In this document: piece after piece, positions 27,176-36,354 of the stretch
Position numbering within the stretch: position 1 is the first letter of the stretch
Layout of the letters: each line of letters starts with the position of its first letter
Source of the DNA: Sagittula salina
GTDB lineage: Bacteria > Pseudomonadota > Alphaproteobacteria > Rhodobacterales > Rhodobacteraceae
Assembly: GCF_017813235.1 (NCBI RefSeq)
Contig: NZ_JAGISH010000001.1
Coordinates: 744,001 to 808,000 of the forward strand
Length of the DNA stretch: 64,000 nucleotides
Direction of reading: 5' to 3'
Made by a program: the position numbers and the translations under genes
The notes under the pieces: model-generated
What the model was told of the DNA's origin: nothing
The model's database searches: none
What the model saw: only the letters and a program-made list of their open reading frames with translations

Positions 27176-27307
27176 CCTCCACCATGCCATTCTTCGCCCC
27201 ATGCGGCGCGGCCGGGCGACTTGACCCCGCCCGCCCGCCCGTTACCTTCGCGCGCGGGACCGCCCCGGTCCGCGCCTGACAGATCCTCCAAGATGGGAGA
27301 GACCCTG

Positions 27308-27547
27308 ATGCAACGCCTTCACCTCGTCTTCGGCGGCGAACTCGTCGATCCGACGAAGACCGTCTTCCGCGATGTCGACGACATCCACGTGGTTGGCATC
27401 TTCCCGAACTACCAGGCTGCTTACGACGCATGGAAGGCAGAGGCGCAGAAGACCGTGGACAATGCCCACATGCGCTACTTCATTGCCCACCTGCACCGCC
27501 TGCGCGAGGAAGCGACCGAAGCGTCCTCGACCGAGGAACTGGGTTAA
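27308..27547 (+). CDS. DUF4170 small protein
   Basis: 79 residues from the ATG at 27308 with GGGAGA upstream. The conserved start MQRLHLVFGGELVDP and the block HVVGIFPNYQAAYDAWKA identify DUF4170. The family is restricted to alphaproteobacteria, has unknown function and is typically placed, as here, between an inositol-phosphatase-like gene and waaA. The stop is 6 bp before the waaA start. Confidence 0.9.
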   Translation: MQRLHLVFGGELVDPTKTVFRDVDDIHVVGIFPNYQAAYDAWKAEAQKTVDNAHMRYFIAHLHRLREEATEASSTEELG

Positions 27548-27553
27548 GCCGCC

Positions 27554-28759
27554 ATGTCGAGCCGCGCGCTGTCGCTGCAGGCCTATCTGGCCACCACGCG
27601 CGGCTCTGGCAGTTCCGACATGCCGGCGCTGCCGCCCCGCCCGCCCGGGCGGCTGGTCTGGGCCCATGCGACGGGGGCCGAGCGTGGCCGCGCGCTGGCC
27701 AGCCTGTGCGCGCGCCTCATGGCGCAACACCCCGACGCCTCGGTGATCCTGTCGGGGGACATGGTGGCGCACGACGACATGCCCCACGTCGCCGCCCCGC
27801 CCGAGCGGCTGGCAGATTGCGTGACCTACATGCGGCACCTCGCGCCCGACGTGGTGCTTTGGGCCGGGGGCGCGCTGCGCCCGGCGCTGCTGTCGGCCGC
27901 GCGGCAGGAGGGCGCGCATCTTGTCGCGCTCGACCTCGAACCGGAGGGGATCGAGACCCCGGCCGCCGCGCGTTGGCTGCCCGATCCCGCGCCCGCCACG
28001 CTGGCCCTGTTCCACAGCCTCTATTCCACGGACGAACGTGCCGCCCGCCGCCTGCGCCGTCTGGGTATGGAGCCCGCCCGCGTGCACGCCGCCCAGCCGC
28101 TGCTGGACGCCGAAATGCCCCTGCCCTGCGACGAAACCCAGCACGAGGAAATCGCCGGGCTGATGGCCGGTCGCCCGGTCTGGCTGGCCGCCCGTTTGCG
28201 CGGCCTCGAGGCGCGCGACGTGCTTTCGGCCCACCGCCAGGCCGTGCGCCTCAACCACCGGCTTCTTCTGGTCATCGTTCCCGCCACCGAGGAGGACGCC
28301 GACCGCGCCGAGCGGGCCGCAGCCGCCAGCCAGCTGCGCGTCTGCAACTGGGACGCGGGCGAAACGCCTGACGAAAACACGCAGGTCCTGCTGACGGAGG
28401 GACCGGAGCAGCTGGGTCTGTGGTACCGGCTCGCGCCGCTCGCTTTTCTTGGTGGCTCGCTGCTGACCGGCCATGGCGGCGAAGATCCCTTTGAGGCGGC
28501 AACCCTCGGCACGGCGATCCTGTATGGCCCGAACGTGGGTCGGCACCTTGCCAGCTATACCCGGCTGGTGGGCGCGGGCGCCGCGCGCATCGTGCGGGAT
28601 GCCGATTCGCTGGCTACGGCGGTGCTGCAGCTGATTGCCCCGGACGCGGCGGCGCAGATGGCCCATGCCGGGTGGGAGGTGATCTCTTCGGGTGCCGAAC
28701 TGGTGGACGAGGTCATCGCCGAGGTCGCCGACATTCTCGACGCAAAGGCCACGGTTTGA
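27554..28759 (+). CDS. waaA: 3-deoxy-D-manno-octulosonic acid (Kdo) transferase
   Basis: 401 residues. The GT30 fold shows the N-terminal acceptor domain with the base-region equivalent [13 protein letters not shown] (about 35-47), and the C-terminal CMP-Kdo-binding domain with [27 protein letters not shown] (SLxxxGGxxPxE-like; about 296-322) and YGPNV. The enzyme attaches Kdo to lipid A precursors at the inner membrane. No strong N-terminal membrane helix is visible, unlike E. coli WaaA. Overlap with lpxK (TGATG) and the position in the operon support a lipid A role. A divergent donor specificity is possible because several positions differ from the canonical enzyme. Confidence 0.82.
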   Translation: MSSRALSLQAYLATTRGSGSSDMPALPPRPPGRLVWAHATGAERGRALASLCARLMAQHPDASVILSGDMVAHDDMPHVAAPPERLADCVTYMRHLAPDVVLWAGGALRPALLSAARQEGAHLVALDLEPEGIETPAAARWLPDPAPATLALFHSLYSTDERAARRLRRLGMEPARVHAAQPLLDAEMPLPCDETQHEEIAGLMAGRPVWLAARLRGLEARDVLSAHRQAVRLNHRLLLVIVPATEEDADRAERAAAASQLRVCNWDAGETPDENTQVLLTEGPEQLGLWYRLAPLAFLGGSLLTGHGGEDPFEAATLGTAILYGPNVGRHLASYTRLVGAGAARIVRDADSLATAVLQLIAPDAAAQMAHAGWEVISSGAELVDEVIAEVADILDAKATV

Positions 28760-29748
28760 TGCAGGCTCCCCGCTTCTGGGCGACACCGCCCGACGCCCCC
28801 GCATGGCAGGCCCGCCTGCTGGCGCCCCTTGCCGCGCTGACCGCGCACGCCACGGCGCGGCGCGTGGCGCAGTCGCCGGCGGTCCGCCCGGGCGTGCCCG
28901 TGATCTGCGTCGGCAATATCAACGCGGGCGGGACGGGCAAGACGCCAACCGCCATCGCGCTGGTCCAGCGCCTGCAGGCCCGCGGGTTGGCGGTGCATGT
29001 GGTTTCGCGCGGCTACGGCGGGTCGCTCGACGGGCCGGTGCAGGTCGATCCCCTGACCCACGACGCGGGTCAGACCGGCGACGAGCCACTGCTGCTTGCC
29101 GCCTTCACGCCCACATGGGTGGCACGGGACCGCGCCGCCGGAGCGCATGCGGCGGAGGCTGCGGGCGCGCAGGTGATCGTGCTGGATGACGGCATGCAAA
29201 ACCCTTCCGTGGCGAAGGACCTGACCATCGTCTGCGTCGATGCCCACGTGGGTTTCGGCAACGGGCGCTGTCTGCCCGCCGGACCGTTGCGGGAACCCCT
29301 GTCAGAAGGCATGAAGCGCGCCGACCTGTTGCTGACCATCGGCCCGCCCGCCGCGCAGGACCGGTTCGCCGAAGTATGGGGCGCGCAGGTCAGCCTCCCC
29401 CACCTGACCGCCTCGCTGGCCCCCTTGCAGACGGGAATGGACTGGGAGGGTCTGCCGGTGCTGGCCTTCGCCGGGATCGGCCACCCTGAGAAGTTCTTTG
29501 CCACCCTGAAGGCGCAAGGCGCCGATCTGAAAGCCACTGTGGCGCTGGGGGATCATCAGCCCTTCACCACGGCGCTGCTGCAACGCATCGCGCAGGACGC
29601 AGCCCGCCACGGCGCGCAGATGGTCACCACAGAGAAGGACGCCGTCCGACTGCCGCCCGCCCTGCGCGGCCAGGTGCTGACCCTGCCCGTGCGTCTGGAG
29701 TTCGACGACGCCGGGCCGCTGGATGCGGCGCTCGACCGGCTGCTCTGA
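28759..29748 (+). CDS. lpxK: tetraacyldisaccharide 4'-kinase
   Basis: 329 residues from the ATG at 28759, overlapping the waaA stop by 1 bp. The Walker A region is [19 protein letters not shown] (about 51-69). The LpxK motifs [24 protein letters not shown] and [16 protein letters not shown] (about 135-150, with the catalytic DDGxQ) are intact. It phosphorylates the 4'-position of the lipid A disaccharide at the inner-membrane surface. Together with waaA this marks lipid A core assembly and a Gram-negative LPS-bearing cell. Confidence 0.95.
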   Translation: MQAPRFWATPPDAPAWQARLLAPLAALTAHATARRVAQSPAVRPGVPVICVGNINAGGTGKTPTAIALVQRLQARGLAVHVVSRGYGGSLDGPVQVDPLTHDAGQTGDEPLLLAAFTPTWVARDRAAGAHAAEAAGAQVIVLDDGMQNPSVAKDLTIVCVDAHVGFGNGRCLPAGPLREPLSEGMKRADLLLTIGPPAAQDRFAEVWGAQVSLPHLTASLAPLQTGMDWEGLPVLAFAGIGHPEKFFATLKAQGADLKATVALGDHQPFTTALLQRIAQDAARHGAQMVTTEKDAVRLPPALRGQVLTLPVRLEFDDAGPLDAALDRLL

Positions 29749-29767
29749 AATCCGCCGAGGCCCGAGA

Positions 29768-30631
29768 TCACTCGGCCGCCAGTGGCACCTCTTCAACCGT
29801 GCCCAGCCGCGCCAGTTCGGCGACCACACCGCGCAGCACGCCACGCACTGTCTCGAACTGGGCGTTTGGCTCGATTCGCCGCTCGTCCATATAAAGCGAG
29901 CGGTCGATTTCCACCTGCACTGCGTGCTGCCCCTTTGCGGGGCGGCCATAGGCCATCATGGTGTAGGCCCCGGCAAAAGGCGTGTTGCGAGCCACCACGA
30001 ATCCCGCCGCGCGAAAGATCGCCTCCACTTCCGCCACCATCTCCGGTCCGCAGGAGGCACCGAATCGGTCGCCGATCACCACCTCCGGGCGCGGCCCGCC
30101 ATTGCGCAGGGCACCATCCAGCGCCTCGCGGGGCATTGAATGGCAGTCGATCAGCACCGTCTCCCCGAATCGCGCGCGCGCCCCTTCGAGAAGCAAGGCG
30201 AGCTTTCGATGATAGGGATGCCAGATTCGGGTGATACGGCGCTCTGCCTCTGCCATCGGCAACTTGCCGCGGTAAATCGCGCGTCCGCCGGCCACGACCC
30301 GCGGGACGACGCCAAGGCCGCTCGCCACGCGGGGATTGTGCCCGGCCCGGCGCACGCCGTCGATCAACGCCGGATCCAGTTCGTCGGCGGCACGGTTGAG
30401 GTCCACATAGGCGCGGGGCGCCCCGGCGCGCAGCAGCGGCGCCCCGAACTCCGGCGCGCAGTCAAAGAACCTGTCGACCCAGGCATCCTCCGATGATCGA
30501 ATCGTCGTCTCGTCCAACATACTGGCGCCAATGAAGGAGGCCGGGTAATCACGGCCCGAGTGCGGCGAGGAAAACACCACCCGCGACGTCAGCGCGTCCG
30601 GCAGGTGAAGATGATATGCGCTACTGGTCAT
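29768..30631 (-). CDS. N-formylglutamate amidohydrolase family protein
   Basis: 287 residues from the ATG at 30631 with AAAGGA upstream. Family signatures are VVFSSPHSGRDYP (about 18-30), RAYVDLNRAADELDP (about 73-87), VLIDCHSMPRE (about 159-169, with metal-binding Asp/His) and a C-terminal HAVQVEIDRSLYMDE (about 233-247). The enzyme family hydrolyses N-formyl-L-glutamate in histidine degradation. No hut genes are visible here, so it may act on another N-acyl or N-formyl amino acid. It is convergent with lpxK. Confidence 0.88.
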   Translation of the reverse strand: MTSSAYHLHLPDALTSRVVFSSPHSGRDYPASFIGASMLDETTIRSSEDAWVDRFFDCAPEFGAPLLRAGAPRAYVDLNRAADELDPALIDGVRRAGHNPRVASGLGVVPRVVAGGRAIYRGKLPMAEAERRITRIWHPYHRKLALLLEGARARFGETVLIDCHSMPREALDGALRNGGPRPEVVIGDRFGASCGPEMVAEVEAIFRAAGFVVARNTPFAGAYTMMAYGRPAKGQHAVQVEIDRSLYMDERRIEPNAQFETVRGVLRGVVAELARLGTVEEVPLAAE

Positions 30632-30789
30632 GGGCCATCCTTTGCAGGAAATCATAGACCGATTTCTTTCTTCGCCAAAAGCCCTTGATCCCACCTGAGA
30701 ACCTAATTATAGACCCCTCCACCGGCGCAGCCATCCAGTGCAACGGACCTGATGAGGGGACGGGATACGGGACAACGCGCAGGCCATAG

Positions 30790-30864
30790 GGGCGGTTAGC
30801 TCAGCGGTAGAGCACTTCGTTGACATCGAAGGGGTCACTGGTTCGATCCCAGTATCGCCCACCA
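30790..30864 (+). tRNA. tRNA-Val (anticodon GAC)
   Basis: 75 nt including an encoded CCA. The acceptor stem GGGCGGT/ATCGCCC closes with one G-T pair. The D-arm is GCTCAGCGGTAGAGC, the anticodon stem CTTCG/CGAAG encloses the loop TTGACAT (anticodon GAC), and the T-arm carries GGTTCGATCCC. The 3' end at 30861-30864 is ACCA. It reads GUC and GUU valine codons. Confidence 0.96.
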
Positions 30865-30980
30865 TGGAATTCTCACCCCTCGGGGCACGGGCGCATCCGG
30901 ATACGGACCGCGCCCGCCGTTTTCCGGGGACAGGCTGCAACTCAGGCGCTCGCGCGCCGCGATAGACGAAGGACAGTTCG

Positions 30981-31106
30981 ATGAAAGTCGCAAACTCGCT
31001 CCGCTCGCTCAAGAACCGCCACCGCGACTGCCGCGTTGTGCGCCGGAAGGGCCGCGTTTACGTGATCAACAAGACCCAGCGTCGTTTCAAAGCCCGCCAG
31101 GGCTGA
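30981..31106 (+). CDS. rpmJ: 50S ribosomal protein L36
   Basis: 41 residues, start ATG at 30981 with AAGGA upstream. The protein begins [20 protein letters not shown] and continues with the conserved [19 protein letters not shown]. It has a single Cys and lacks the zinc ribbon of the E. coli main L36, which is normal for the alphaproteobacterial (YkgO-like, zinc-free) form. It is a small basic component of the large ribosomal subunit. The gene is monocistronic, after tRNA-Val, and ends in a strong terminator. Confidence 0.95.
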   Translation: MKVANSLRSLKNRHRDCRVVRRKGRVYVINKTQRRFKARQG

Positions 31107-31138
31107 GACTGACCGGTCTGACCGTCACGAACAGCTGA

Positions 31139-31169
31139 AACCCCCGATGGCTTGGCCTCGGGGGTTTTT
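31139..31169. terminator. rpmJ intrinsic terminator (bidirectional)
   Basis: A 9-bp stem AACCCCCGA/TCGGGGGTT (31139-31147 and 31158-31166) is followed by TTTTT on the + strand. It can also serve the convergent caspase-like gene that ends at 31224. Confidence 0.9.
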
Positions 31170-31223
31170 GCTTTTCTGCACGTCCGTTTCGCCCGTGATG
31201 GAGGCCCACCTCCCTCCTCCGAC

Positions 31224-32954
31224 TCACCCGCCGCGCATCCGTTCGATGACTTCCAGCATCTGGCGCGCGCGTGTGGCGCGGGCGCCGTTCGGGTAGGCAT
31301 TGAGGTAGCGCCGTACCGCCTGTTCCGAGCCAAGACGCTCCACCTCCGCCCACATCGCCTGATCCGACGGACCGGCGCGGCGCGGTGCCTCGGTCGCATC
31401 CGGCGTTGCGGCGGCCTCGGCTTCCTTCCGGGCCTGTGCGGCGGCCGCGGCTTGCTCGCGCTTGCGCTTTGCTTCGGCGGCGGCCGTCTGGGCGCGGCGC
31501 GCGCTCTCCTGCTTCTTTGCTTCCTTCGCCGCCGTAGCTTGCCGATCCAGCGCCGCGATCTGGTTCAGATCGAGGTAGCCGGTAGCCTCCCGGTTATCGG
31601 CCTTCTGCCAGGCGCGCACCGCGTCCCGCGTACCATCGCCAAATATTCCGTCCACGCCCCAATGATAATGCCCAAGGGTGTCCAGATCGCGCTGGATCTG
31701 GCGCCGTGCCTCGCGGTCCAGCCGCAGGAAATCTTCGGCCCGGCGCAGGTCGTAGAAGGGATCGGCCTTGATCGCCTTGATCCGCTGGTTGGCGGCATTG
31801 GCATAGACGCCGTCCGGCTGGGCCACGAGGTAGGACTGGTAGCTTTCCTCCGAGTTCTGGATTCGGGCGGCGCGCCAGGCGGCCTCGTCAGCGGCGATCT
31901 CCACCTCGGACCGGGTGTCCACCTCGGGTACGGCCTCCGCCCTGGCGTCGGAGTCCGACTCCATCGCCGGCTTTGCCTCCGCCATGGCCTCCTCGCCGGC
32001 TTCAATCGCAGGCGCCGTCTCTTCCATGGCCTCGCCTTCCGCAGTCTCCATCATGGGCTCAGGCTCCGCAGTGACCACCTCTTCGGGGGGGGACGGGGTC
32101 ACCGGCGCGACCTCTTCGGCCACCTGCGGGGCGACCTCGGAGACCTGTGACGGCTCCGCCACGGCGGCGGATTCCGGCGCGGCCTCGGGCATCGGCTGGG
32201 GGGTTAGCTCCGCCTCGGCCATGGCTTCGGGTTCGGGCGCGGCCTCTTCGACGGTAGCCTTTTCCACAGCGCTGTCGGCGGCTGCACCCGGCACGTCAGA
32301 GGCGCGAACCACCACAAGTTCCGAAGCCGCGTAACCTTTCACCGTCAGACCGGCCGCCCGCGCGCTTTCCACCAACGGCTGGTCGACCCTGGTCAGCCCA
32401 CCGGATGCAAAGCGTGAGACCGCTGTTTCCGGTCCATGCAGCACGGTCACACCCGACGGAATGTTAAGCTCCCCGAGCCCGGCCTCCAGGAAGTCGCCGT
32501 AATCCGCCGCCACGGCGCTTTCGCTCAGCACCAGAAAGGCGCGGCCGGGGTATTTCGCCAGCACGCTCAGCGGCGCGTCGATCGGAAACGCCTCCACCAT
32601 CACGGCCTGATCCGCCAGCGCCGCACCATCGGTGGCGGGCAGCAGATAGGCGCCGGTGGCCGAATGCAGGAAGGCCCCCGCCAGCAAAACCACCACCGGG
32701 CCGCCGTCGTCATCCAGCGTCCCGACGAAATCGGCAAAGCCCTGCTTCATCTTGGTCCCGTTTGCGTCATTGGCCTCCGTCACGTCAAAGCCCTGCGCCC
32801 GCATGGCCCCGGCGGCCTCCGCCACCTGTGTGGCGGCAAAGAGGGTCTGAACGCCGTTGTAGGTGCTGTTGCCGATCACCAGCGCGTCGCCGCCTGCTTG
32901 GGCCGCTGTCGTGGCCGAAACCAGCCCACCGATGGCAAGTGCAAGAATCCGCAT
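31224..32954 (-). CDS. exported caspase-like (pseudo-orthocaspase) protein with peptidoglycan-binding domain
   Basis: 576 residues. A signal peptide spans about 1-20. A caspase p20-like domain follows (about 22-150), opening with ALVIGNSTYN and containing a segment aligned to the catalytic-His strand (VVVLLAGAFLHSATGAYLLPA). Here the usual SGHG reads LAGAF, and the Cys-bearing LDACR region reads LVLSESAVA. Both catalytic residues are therefore absent. A long Glu/Ala/Pro/Met-rich region (about 235-365) leads to a helical segment, a PG_binding_1 domain (about 425-480, WGVDGIFGDGTRDAVRAW), an Ala/Lys/Glu/Arg coiled coil (about 485-545) and a short C-terminal repeat. It probably acts as a periplasmic scaffold or binding protein rather than a protease. 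Confidence 0.75.
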   Translation of the reverse strand: MRILALAIGGLVSATTAAQAGGDALVIGNSTYNGVQTLFAATQVAEAAGAMRAQGFDVTEANDANGTKMKQGFADFVGTLDDDGGPVVVLLAGAFLHSATGAYLLPATDGAALADQAVMVEAFPIDAPLSVLAKYPGRAFLVLSESAVAADYGDFLEAGLGELNIPSGVTVLHGPETAVSRFASGGLTRVDQPLVESARAAGLTVKGYAASELVVVRASDVPGAAADSAVEKATVEEAAPEPEAMAEAELTPQPMPEAAPESAAVAEPSQVSEVAPQVAEEVAPVTPSPPEEVVTAEPEPMMETAEGEAMEETAPAIEAGEEAMAEAKPAMESDSDARAEAVPEVDTRSEVEIAADEAAWRAARIQNSEESYQSYLVAQPDGVYANAANQRIKAIKADPFYDLRRAEDFLRLDREARRQIQRDLDTLGHYHWGVDGIFGDGTRDAVRAWQKADNREATGYLDLNQIAALDRQATAAKEAKKQESARRAQTAAAEAKRKREQAAAAAQARKEAEAAATPDATEAPRRAGPSDQAMWAEVERLGSEQAVRRYLNAYPNGARATRARQMLEVIERMRGG

Positions 32955-33114
32955 GACAAATCCTCCTTTTTCACGAGCCTACCCGGCGCGCCGCACATCA
33001 CAAGACAGGATTGCGGGCGTTCGCAAAACTTCGCGCCCTGCGAGTCTGGACGCGGGGCGCGACGGCAGCGGGCGATGCAAAAAAGGCCCAGCAAATCAGA
33101 AGGATGCCGCAACG

Positions 33115-34287
33115 TCAGTCGTATTTTCGCCGATCCTCGATCACCAACCCGTCGCGCGGCAATTCGCCGGGGGCGACCATTTCCACGGCGCCCTTCAGCT
33201 TCAGCACCTCCGCGATGCTGCCTTCCACGCCCTCGATAGCCGCGGACTCGCTTTCGATTCGCACAGTCATGGTGTCCATCTCGCCCGAACGCCCCGCCAC
33301 CACGCGCGCCCGCGCGATCTGCGGATGGCGTGCCACCAGTTGTGCCACCTGCTCGGGACGCACGAACATGCCCTTGATCTTCGTGGTCTGGTCAGCGCGG
33401 CCCATCCAGCCCCTGATACGTGTGTTGGTGCGTCCACAGGGCGACGAACCTGGCAGCACCGCCGACAAATCCCCCGTGGCAAAACGGATCAGCGGGTAGT
33501 CGGGGTTCAGCGTGGTGACGACCATCTCGCCCACCTCGCCCGGCGCCACCGGGTCGCCGGTGCCGGGCGTGACGATCTCGACGATCACGCCCTCGTCGAG
33601 GATCATCCCTTCCATCGCGGGGCTTTCGTAGGCCACATTGCCAAGGTCCGCCGTCGCATAGCACTGCAGGCAGGTGATGCTGCGGTCCCTGTACCACTGC
33701 CGAAGCGAGGGAAAGAGCGCTCCGCCACCCACCGCCGCACGCGTGATGCCCAGCTCCAGCCCCATCGCGTCGGCCTTTTCCAGGACCACCTTCAGGAAAT
33801 CCGGCGTGCCCGCGTAGGCGGTGACGCCCACGTCCTTCGCCGCGCGGGCCTGCAGTTCCGTCTGGCCGGTCCCTGCGGGCAGCACCATGGCCCCCACCGC
33901 CCGCGCGCCGTTCTCGAAAATCATCCCCGCCGGCGTCAGGTGGTAGCCAAAACAGTTCTGCACCACGTCGCCCTGCCCGATCCCGCAGGCATGCAGGAAG
34001 CGCCCCATCCGCCACCAGTCATGGCCGGCTCCGCCGGGCTCGTAGATCGGACCCGGCGACTGGAAGACATGCGCCACATTGCCGACCGGCAGCCCGCCAA
34101 AGGGCGGTTTCGCCGCTTGTCGCTCCGACAGGTCGGACTTGCGCAGCACCGGATAGCGCGCCAGCCCGGCCAGGTCCTCTACCGGGTCCATGGCATGACG
34201 GGCCAGTTGCGCGTTCAGCGTCTCAAGTTGCGCGGCTTCGCGGGCATCCTGCGACCGCGTCTCAAGGTCGTCGAAATAGGTGGTCAT
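33115..34287 (-). CDS. phenylacetate-CoA ligase-like AMP-forming ligase
   Basis: 390 residues. The ANL superfamily pattern of the PaaK branch is present: an N-terminal DLAGLARYPVLRKSDL, a P-loop-equivalent region HVFQSPGPIYEPGG (about 73-86), CYATADLGNVAYE (about 209-221), PLIRFATGDLS (about 265-275), and GRADQTTKIKGMFVRPEQV with the C-terminal domain hinge (about 298-316). Such enzymes adenylate an aromatic or other carboxylic acid and form its CoA thioester in the cytoplasm. Length is slightly below PaaK (about 430). The start overlaps the APP1-like gene stop by 4 bp, and the gene closes a run containing a Liv-type importer. Confidence 0.85.
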   Translation of the reverse strand: MTTYFDDLETRSQDAREAAQLETLNAQLARHAMDPVEDLAGLARYPVLRKSDLSERQAAKPPFGGLPVGNVAHVFQSPGPIYEPGGAGHDWWRMGRFLHACGIGQGDVVQNCFGYHLTPAGMIFENGARAVGAMVLPAGTGQTELQARAAKDVGVTAYAGTPDFLKVVLEKADAMGLELGITRAAVGGGALFPSLRQWYRDRSITCLQCYATADLGNVAYESPAMEGMILDEGVIVEIVTPGTGDPVAPGEVGEMVVTTLNPDYPLIRFATGDLSAVLPGSSPCGRTNTRIRGWMGRADQTTKIKGMFVRPEQVAQLVARHPQIARARVVAGRSGEMDTMTVRIESESAAIEGVEGSIAEVLKLKGAVEMVAPGELPRDGLVIEDRRKYD

Positions 34288-35312
34288 CCCCTGTCCCCTC
34301 TCTGAGGTGTCTGGTCTGGCGGTCCGGGCAGGACATTATCCCCCAACGCACCGAAATCCGCCACGACGGCACAGGGCACCCCGGCCGCCACAATCTCGTC
34401 CACGGCCGCGCGGGCCTCCTGCGGCACCTGCCCCGAAGCCTCGCGCAGGATCACGCCACCAATGCGCCCCGGGTGCCGCGCCACAGCATCGCGGTAGACA
34501 AACGCATCCTTCTGCCCGGTATCCCCCATCAGCCAGAAGCGCAGGTCCGGCACCGCCGCCAGCACCCGGTCGATGGCCTCCCCCTTGTGATCGCCGTGGC
34601 CCTTGCCGATCAGCCCGTGCTCCGACACGCCGAGATCGCGCAGGAACATCGGTCCCGGCACCAGCCCCGCCCGGTCGAAAATCCCCTCGAGGAACCCAAA
34701 GAGGTTCCACGGCGATGAGCTGACATAGAACACCGGGTTGCGCCCGCCCTCGCTGAGCCCACGCATGAGTGTGACCGCGTCCGGGTAGACCTCCCGCGTT
34801 AGCGCGTTGCCGGTGAAAGTCGTCCACAGGTTGCGCGCCAGCGAATAGGCCCCGGTGTGCAGCACTGTGTCATCAATGTCGGAAATCACGCCGAAGCGCG
34901 CCTCCGCCTGCGGCACGAGGACCGGCATGGACACGGGCGTATGGTCGCAATCGGGCAGTTCCGCCTCCACGTGGACCCAGCCCGCGTGCTCCGGCGCGCG
35001 CGGCACCCGCAGCGTGACATAGCCCTCCGCGTCGCTCACCGCCTCGACGCCCTCCGCGCGCACCCTGACCCCCAGCACTTCGGACGTCAGGAACAGCGAC
35101 ACCATCTGTCGGAAGTTCGCCCATTTCGACTGATCGTCTTCGGGCGCGCTCCGACGGACCGCGCTCAGCACCCTGCCCTGCACCACCAGCCCGCCCGGCT
35201 CGGCGTAGCCCCGGTATGCTTTCAGCATCGGCGGGTCGTCGCTGCGGATTGCCCGCTCGATCAGCCCTTCGATACCCCGCGCTGCCCGGTTCACGCCTGC
35301 TGCCAGTCTCAT
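34284..35312 (-). CDS. APP1-like phosphatase domain protein (DUF2183)
   Basis: 342 residues from the ATG at 35312. The C-terminal half carries the HAD-like DxDxT/V motif in ISDIDDTVLHTGAYS (about 142-156), YVSSSPWNLFGFLEGIF and FWLMGDTGQKDAFVYRD, the signature of DUF2183 (yeast App1 phosphatidate phosphatase catalytic domain). The N-terminal half (about 40-135) is a beta-rich domain. A phospholipid or phosphate-ester substrate is suggested by the family, not shown. It sits between livF (22 bp) and the PaaK-like ligase (4-bp overlap), so it belongs to the same transcription unit although its link to transport is not obvious. Confidence 0.85.
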   Translation of the reverse strand: MRLAAGVNRAARGIEGLIERAIRSDDPPMLKAYRGYAEPGGLVVQGRVLSAVRRSAPEDDQSKWANFRQMVSLFLTSEVLGVRVRAEGVEAVSDAEGYVTLRVPRAPEHAGWVHVEAELPDCDHTPVSMPVLVPQAEARFGVISDIDDTVLHTGAYSLARNLWTTFTGNALTREVYPDAVTLMRGLSEGGRNPVFYVSSSPWNLFGFLEGIFDRAGLVPGPMFLRDLGVSEHGLIGKGHGDHKGEAIDRVLAAVPDLRFWLMGDTGQKDAFVYRDAVARHPGRIGGVILREASGQVPQEARAAVDEIVAAGVPCAVVADFGALGDNVLPGPPDQTPQRGDRG

Positions 35313-35334
35313 TTCCTGCCCTTTCGCTATTGCT

Positions 35335-36189
35335 TCAGGCAAGCCAACGCTTGCGGCGGCGATAGGATCGCACATCGCGGAAACTCTTTCGGCCCTCGTC
35401 GGACATGCCTAGGTAGAACTCCTTCACATCCGGGTTCTCGCGCAGCTCTCCTGCCGGGCCTTCCATCACGACCCTCCCGTTTTCGAGAATGTATCCCGAA
35501 TGCGCGTAACGCAGCGCAACGTTGGTGTTCTGCTCGGCCAACAGAAAGGACACGCCCTCCCCCTCGTTCACCGCCTTCACGATCTCGAAGATCTGCTCCA
35601 CCAGCTGCGGCGCCAGCCCCATGGAGGGCTCGTCCAGCAGGATCGTCTCGGGCCGGCTCATAAGCGCGCGGCCGATGGCCACCATCTGCTGCTCCCCGCC
35701 AGAGGTATAGCCCGCCTGGCTCCGGCGCCGTTCCTTCAGCCGCGGGAAGTAGTCGTAGACCATCTCGAGATCGGCCATCACCGCCGCCTTGCCATCCTTG
35801 CGCGTGTAGGCGCCGGTCAGCAGGTTCTCCTCCACGGTGAGGTGCTCGAAGCAGTGCCGCCCTTCCATCACCTGGATCACGCCGCGCTTCACCAGCGCCG
35901 CCGGGTCGAGGTCCTGCACCCGCTCGCCCTTGTAGAGGATCGACCCCTTGGTGACCTCGCCGCGCTCGGAATGCAGCAGGTTGGAAATCGCCTTCAGCGT
36001 CGTGGTCTTGCCCGCGCCGTTACCGCCGAGAAGCGCCGTGATGCCGCCCTTGCGCACCGTCAGCGACACGCCCTTCAGCACGAGGATCACATGGTTGTAG
36101 ATCACCTCGATATTGTTGACCTCCAGCAAGGTCTCGCTCGCAGCGGCCGTCCCGCCGCTGCCCGCTTCCGTCTTCACACCATCCAGCAT
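35335..36189 (-). CDS. branched-chain-type ABC transporter ATP-binding protein (LivF-like)
   Basis: 284 residues. Walker A is LLGGNGAGKTTTLKA (about 53-67), the Q-loop/LivF feature GVIQVMEGRHCFEHLTVEENL follows, the signature is YTSGGEQQMVAIGRAL, and Walker B is ETILLDEPSMGLAP. The short 284-residue size and the CFEHLTVEENL region place it in the LivF group. It couples ATP hydrolysis to import through the LivH/LivM permease. A non-LivF extension of about 20 residues follows at the C-terminus. The start is separated from the upstream substrate-binding-protein gene by a hairpin and a copy of the dispersed repeat. Confidence 0.9.
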   Translation of the reverse strand: MLDGVKTEAGSGGTAAASETLLEVNNIEVIYNHVILVLKGVSLTVRKGGITALLGGNGAGKTTTLKAISNLLHSERGEVTKGSILYKGERVQDLDPAALVKRGVIQVMEGRHCFEHLTVEENLLTGAYTRKDGKAAVMADLEMVYDYFPRLKERRRSQAGYTSGGEQQMVAIGRALMSRPETILLDEPSMGLAPQLVEQIFEIVKAVNEGEGVSFLLAEQNTNVALRYAHSGYILENGRVVMEGPAGELRENPDVKEFYLGMSDEGRKSFRDVRSYRRRKRWLA

Positions 36190-36240
36190 GACGCCTCCCC
36201 AAGGTCCGGCCAGGGTCCGGCACCTGCGCCGCCCCCCTGC

Positions 36241-36262
36241 TTCTCTGCTTTGAAAATACTCG
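36241..36262 (+). repeat. dispersed intergenic repeat, copy A
   Basis: TTCTCTGCTTTGAAAATACT followed by CG. A short, degenerate copy of the family best seen at 43802 and 60267, in the gap between the substrate-binding-protein and livF-like genes. Confidence 0.45.
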
Positions 36263-36312
36263 ACTTGTCCGCGTGTCCCGCCAGCGCCTCGGCCGGGCGG
36301 GCGCGCCGGAGT

Positions 36313-36345
36313 TCCCGGCGGCGACCACGCGGGCCGCCGCCGGGA
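36313..36345 (-). terminator. hairpin downstream of the substrate-binding-protein gene
   Basis: The perfect 11-bp stem TCCCGGCGGCG (36313-36323)/CGCCGCCGGGA (36335-36345) lies 9 bp after the stop of the minus-strand substrate-binding-protein gene. There is no T-run. It may stabilise the upstream mRNA 3' end or attenuate readthrough into livF. Confidence 0.6.
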
Positions 36346-36354
36346 CCGTGCCCC

